A stretch of 64,000 nt of DNA from Bradyrhizobium sp. 200 (GTDB lineage Bacteria; Pseudomonadota; Alphaproteobacteria; Rhizobiales; Xanthobacteraceae): positions 248,001 to 312,000 of the forward strand of contig NZ_CP064689.1 of NCBI RefSeq assembly GCF_023100945.1. The letters run 5' to 3'. The position numbers and the translations under genes were made by a program. Below the pieces are notes generated by a model. It saw nothing but the letters and a program-made list of their open reading frames with translations, was not told where the DNA came from and ran no database searches. How positions within the stretch are numbered: position 1 is the stretch's first letter; the number at the start of each line of letters is the position of its first letter. Shown here one piece after another: positions 61,116-64,000 of the stretch.

Positions 61116-62194
61116 ATGCGTCCGCTCGAATTCGGCTGGTATCTGCCCACGCATGGCGACACCACGGCCTATGGCTTGATGGAAGCGCAGATTTCAGGAT
61201 CGCCGAACTGTGCGACCGCGTGGTGCGGGCGGCGGAACAGGCCGGCTTTGAGTATCTCCTGATTCCGGTCGGCTCGGTGTGCTGGGAGGCATGGATCACG
61301 GGGGCGTTCATGGCGGCGCGTTCGTCGTCCATCAAGCCGCTGATTGCGGCGCGGCCCGGCTATATCAATCCGGTGCTGCTGGCGAAAATGATTTCGACCT
61401 TCGACCAGATGTCGGGCGGGCGCATCTGCATCAATTTGATCGCCGGCCAGAACGAGAGAGAGGTCGAAGGCGAGGGCGTGCGCTACGCCAAGGAAGAGCG
61501 CTACGCGCTGATGGAGGAGGAAGTGTCGATCCTCAAGGCGCTGTGGACCACGCGCGGACCGCTAAACTTCGAAGGAAGGTTTCACAAACTGTCCGGCGCG
61601 CATATCCGGCCGCGCCCGCACCAGCAGCCGTTTCCAAAATTCTATCTCGGCGGCGGCTCGCGTCAGGCTTGGGAATTGTCGGCGAAACATTCCGACGTGC
61701 ATCTGTTCTGGGGCGACCTGCCGGAAAAGATCGCCGCGAATATCGCCGAGATCAGGGAGATGGCGCGTGCGCATGGCCGCGAAGACGACATCGGCTTCGG
61801 CATGCGCCTGCAGGTGATCTGCCGGGAGAACGAGGCCGACGCCTGGGAAGCCGCCGATCAACTGGTGCGCCACGCTACCGAACGGCAGAAGCAGGAAATC
61901 CAGACGCTTTACAACAAGTCGGAAGCGAATTTGCGCGTGCAGCAGCTTGCCCGCGAGCACGGCGATCTCTTGCTGCCGCATCTGTGGACCGGCATCACCA
62001 AGGTTCGTCCGGGCGCCGGCATCGCCGTTGTCGGCAATCCCGTCCAGTGCGCCGACACGCTGCAGCAATTCATCGATGCCGGTTGCCATTCCTTCTGCCT
62101 GTCCGGCTATCTGCATGACGAGGAGGCCGAGCGCTTCGGCCGGTTGATCCGTCCCATTCTCGCCGAGAACAATCGCGGCCGGTGGGCGGCGTAA
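61116..62194 (+). pseudogene. Luciferase-like monooxygenase with a frameshift near its start
   Basis: The natural start is ATG 61116 (MRPLEFGWYLPTHGDTTAYG), after GAAGGAGAAA, but this frame closes at 61262. The rest of the enzyme continues from about 61205 in another frame: LCDRVVRAAEQAGFEYLLIP, then MISTFDQMSGGRICINLIAG, to the end at 62194. Adding one G in the run at about 61205 (CCG-AACTG to CCGGAACTG) would join them as SGSPELCDRVVR, as expected for this family (alkanesulfonate monooxygenase SsuD-like). Either a recent mutation or a sequencing error. The remaining sequence is well kept: the length of about 360 residues and FMN-binding parts are normal, with no other damage. Confidence 0.8.
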
Positions 62195-62343
62195 GGCAGG
62201 GCGGCATGTTGCAGTGCATCCGCCGAAGCTAGCTGACGCAAAATGTATTGCTGCGGTGCGCTCGCGGCCGGCCTTGATATCACTCGCGATGGCGTGGGCC
62301 CGGCGTTAAGGTTGGGCCTGAGAATTCAACTGGGTACCGCCAA

Positions 62344-64000
62344 ATGAGTGGATCGAGTTCGGTACTTGCGTGGAGCTCCGCCCTGGAGGAGTTCGCGCTG
62401 TTTCGAACGCTCAGTGCCGAACAGCGGCTGAGGACTCTCAACGCCATGGTCCGCCAGGATCTGGTGCGCGGGCAGATGCTGGTCGCGCAAGGCGGACCAT
62501 CGGATTCGCTTTTCCTGGTGCTGCATGGTGCGCTGGCGGTGCGCAAGACCGGCTATCTCGAACCGATCGCCGAGCTTCGGGCCGGCGAACTGGTGGGCGA
62601 GATCGGCTTCTTCGCCAATGTCCCGCGCACGGCCGACGTGATCGCCATCCGTGACACCAGCGTGCTGGCGCTGACGCGTCCGGCCTACCAGAAGCTCGTC
62701 GAGGAAGCCCCCGCCATCGTCGAGGCGCTGCTCGCGGCTCTCGCGCGGCGGTTCGCCAGAGAGACCGCGCGCATCGCGCCGTTCCCTTCCTCGCCAAAGG
62801 CGCGCACCGTGGCGCTGATCGATGGCGGATTGGAGCCGCTGCCGGGCATTTTCGATCGCCGGATACGCGAGGGGCTCGCTGCGATCCAGGCCGAGATCGT
62901 CGACGCCGCTCGTCTCGACACGATGTTTCCCGGTCGCGCGCTCGATGCGCACGAAGTCACCGAATGGCTCAACAAGCTCGAGCACACCGCGCCGCTGGTG
63001 GTTTATCTCGGCGGCCGCGAGGCCTCGCCATGGGCGCGCAAGGCGATCCGCCAGGCCGACATGGTCGTGTTCGCGTGCCGCGGGGATGCGCCCGCGGCAG
63101 CATTGACTGACATCGAAACCTTTGCCTGCGAGGTTCATTCCGTATCGGCCCGGCGCCTCGTTCGTATTCATGACAAGCGAAGCGGCGAGGTCAGCGGCAC
63201 CGCGGCATGGCTGGCCCGGCTGCCGGCCTTCATGCATCACCACGTCGCCCTCGAAGACCAGATCGATATCGACAGCCTGATCCGGTTTCTATGCGGCCGA
63301 GCGGTCGGCTTCGTCGCCGCCGGCGGCGGCAGTTTTGGAACCGCGCATGTCGGAATCTACAAGGCCTTTCGCGAACGCGGCGTGATGTTCGATATTTTTG
63401 TCGGCACCAGCGTCGGCTCCGCCATGGTGGCCGGCTTTGCCAAGAATCTCGAAGCCGAGCACCTCGAGCGCGGAACGCACGAGATCTTCGTCAGGAGCAG
63501 AAGCTTTCGGCGGCCGACCTGGCCGCGCTATGCGCTGCTGGACCACAAGGCGTTCGATCGCGCGCTCGCTCATCAGTACGGCCCCGACTGCCGGATCGAG
63601 GATTGCTGGCGGCCTTTCGCGGCGGTGGCAACCAATCTTTCGACTCACAATCTCGAACTGATCCGGACGGGGCCGCTCTGGCAGGCCGTCCGCGCATCGA
63701 GCGCGATCCCCGGGCTGCTACCGCCGTTCTACACGCCGGAGGGGGCGATGCTGGTCGATGGATGTCTCATCGACAACGTGCCGCTGGCGTCGATGCACCA
63801 GCTCAAGAGCGGTCCCAATCTGGTCGTGCATTTCGGCGAGCCGGCAGCGGAGATGTTCGACGTCGATTACGCGGCGCTGCCGGGACGGCTGGAACTAATC
63901 GCCGCGATGCTGACGCCGTTCCGCAAGAAGCTGCTGCCCGTGGCGCCGAGCGCGGTGAACGTGCTGTGGCGAAGCCTGGTTGCGCATCAGCGCTATGACA
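62344..64000 (+). CDS. cNMP-binding patatin-like phospholipase (cut by window edge)
   Basis: An open frame from ATG 62344 to the window end. Residues about 18-130 are a cyclic-nucleotide-binding domain (FRTLSAEQRLRTLNAMVRQD, LFLVLHGALAVRKTG, LVGEIGFFANVPRTADVIAI). A Rossmann-like middle part follows. The patatin domain has the oxyanion loop GFVAAGGGSFGTAHVG, nucleophile Ser356 in VGTSVGSAMVAG and Asp472 in MLVDGCLIDNVPL, so both catalytic residues are present. Bacterial NTE/PlpD-related proteins of this form are lysophospholipases regulated by nucleotide binding. The C-terminal end lies outside the window. Confidence 0.9.
   Translation, partial: MSGSSSVLAWSSALEEFALFRTLSAEQRLRTLNAMVRQDLVRGQMLVAQGGPSDSLFLVLHGALAVRKTGYLEPIAELRAGELVGEIGFFANVPRTADVIAIRDTSVLALTRPAYQKLVEEAPAIVEALLAALARRFARETARIAPFPSSPKARTVALIDGGLEPLPGIFDRRIREGLAAIQAEIVDAARLDTMFPGRALDAHEVTEWLNKLEHTAPLVVYLGGREASPWARKAIRQADMVVFACRGDAPAAALTDIETFACEVHSVSARRLVRIHDKRSGEVSGTAAWLARLPAFMHHHVALEDQIDIDSLIRFLCGRAVGFVAAGGGSFGTAHVGIYKAFRERGVMFDIFVGTSVGSAMVAGFAKNLEAEHLERGTHEIFVRSRSFRRPTWPRYALLDHKAFDRALAHQYGPDCRIEDCWRPFAAVATNLSTHNLELIRTGPLWQAVRASSAIPGLLPPFYTPEGAMLVDGCLIDNVPLASMHQLKSGPNLVVHFGEPAAEMFDVDYAALPGRLELIAAMLTPFRKKLLPVAPSAVNVLWRSLVAHQRYD

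Noticed and set aside
1..64000. CRISPR array or known phage-defence system
   Set aside because: No regularly spaced long direct repeats were seen, and no restriction, toxin-antitoxin or abortive infection genes were recognised; TIGR02391 alone is not enough.

Overview
The window looks like chromosomal DNA of an alphaproteobacterium of the Bradyrhizobium/Nitrobacteraceae kind. The far right (about 56-64 kb) is GC-rich core sequence with a GntR-controlled TRAP transporter, UspA, YccF, a luciferase-like monooxygenase and a cNMP-binding patatin. Everything to its left has the content of an integrative and conjugative element (ICE) or stacked genomic islands. The boundary is an intact tRNA-Arg(CCG) at 55894-55970 whose 3' end faces the accessory DNA. 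The assignment to this group is inference from gene content and composition; no search was run.

Left part (1-11.5 kb): the C-terminal end of a tyrosine integrase, then a sigma54-controlled cargo. A metallophosphoesterase, an MFS carrier, a stand-alone CHASE3 membrane protein, a sensor histidine kinase and an NtrC-type activator form one transcription unit. Two proteins built from an OB-like repeat, a second related MFS carrier and an ArsB/NhaD-type permease form the next. Each unit is preceded by a -24/-12 promoter and, about 55 bp upstream of it, by the same pair of inverted-repeat sites. The kinase/regulator pair therefore probably drives both units and itself. I do not recognise this locus as a described system.

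Middle (11.6-33.0 kb): ICE backbone. It holds an excisionase-like HTH protein, a RepA-like ATPase followed by ten helically phased short repeats (possible origin), a complete IS66-type element, a DUF3363-type relaxase, TraG coupling protein, two related ribbon-helix-helix proteins, an inserted MFS gene, and trbB-C-D-E-J-K-L-F-G-I plus a DUF2274 gene.

Right cargo (33.0-54.4 kb), less GC-rich: a catabolic island. Leftward genes encode LysR and AraC regulators, an EamA exporter, a chemoreceptor translationally coupled to a ketopantoate-reductase-like enzyme, and a class II aldolase. Rightward genes encode RidA, a luciferase-like flavin monooxygenase, an acyl-CoA ligase, a DUF35 protein with a thiolase-like partner, a branched-chain-type ABC importer (with a fused permease-ATPase), an amidase and a TetR regulator. 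These are followed by a flavin reductase, a semialdehyde dehydrogenase and an NTF2-like protein. A matching 20-bp TetR-type palindrome lies before the RidA operon and between the flavin reductase and dehydrogenase genes, tying the two ends into one regulon. The enzyme set suggests oxidative opening of a nitrogen-containing (heterocyclic or amide) substrate, with uptake and chemotaxis; the substrate is not known.

The luciferase-like gene at 61.1 kb carries an apparent one-base frameshift, and both end genes (integrase, patatin) are cut by the window.
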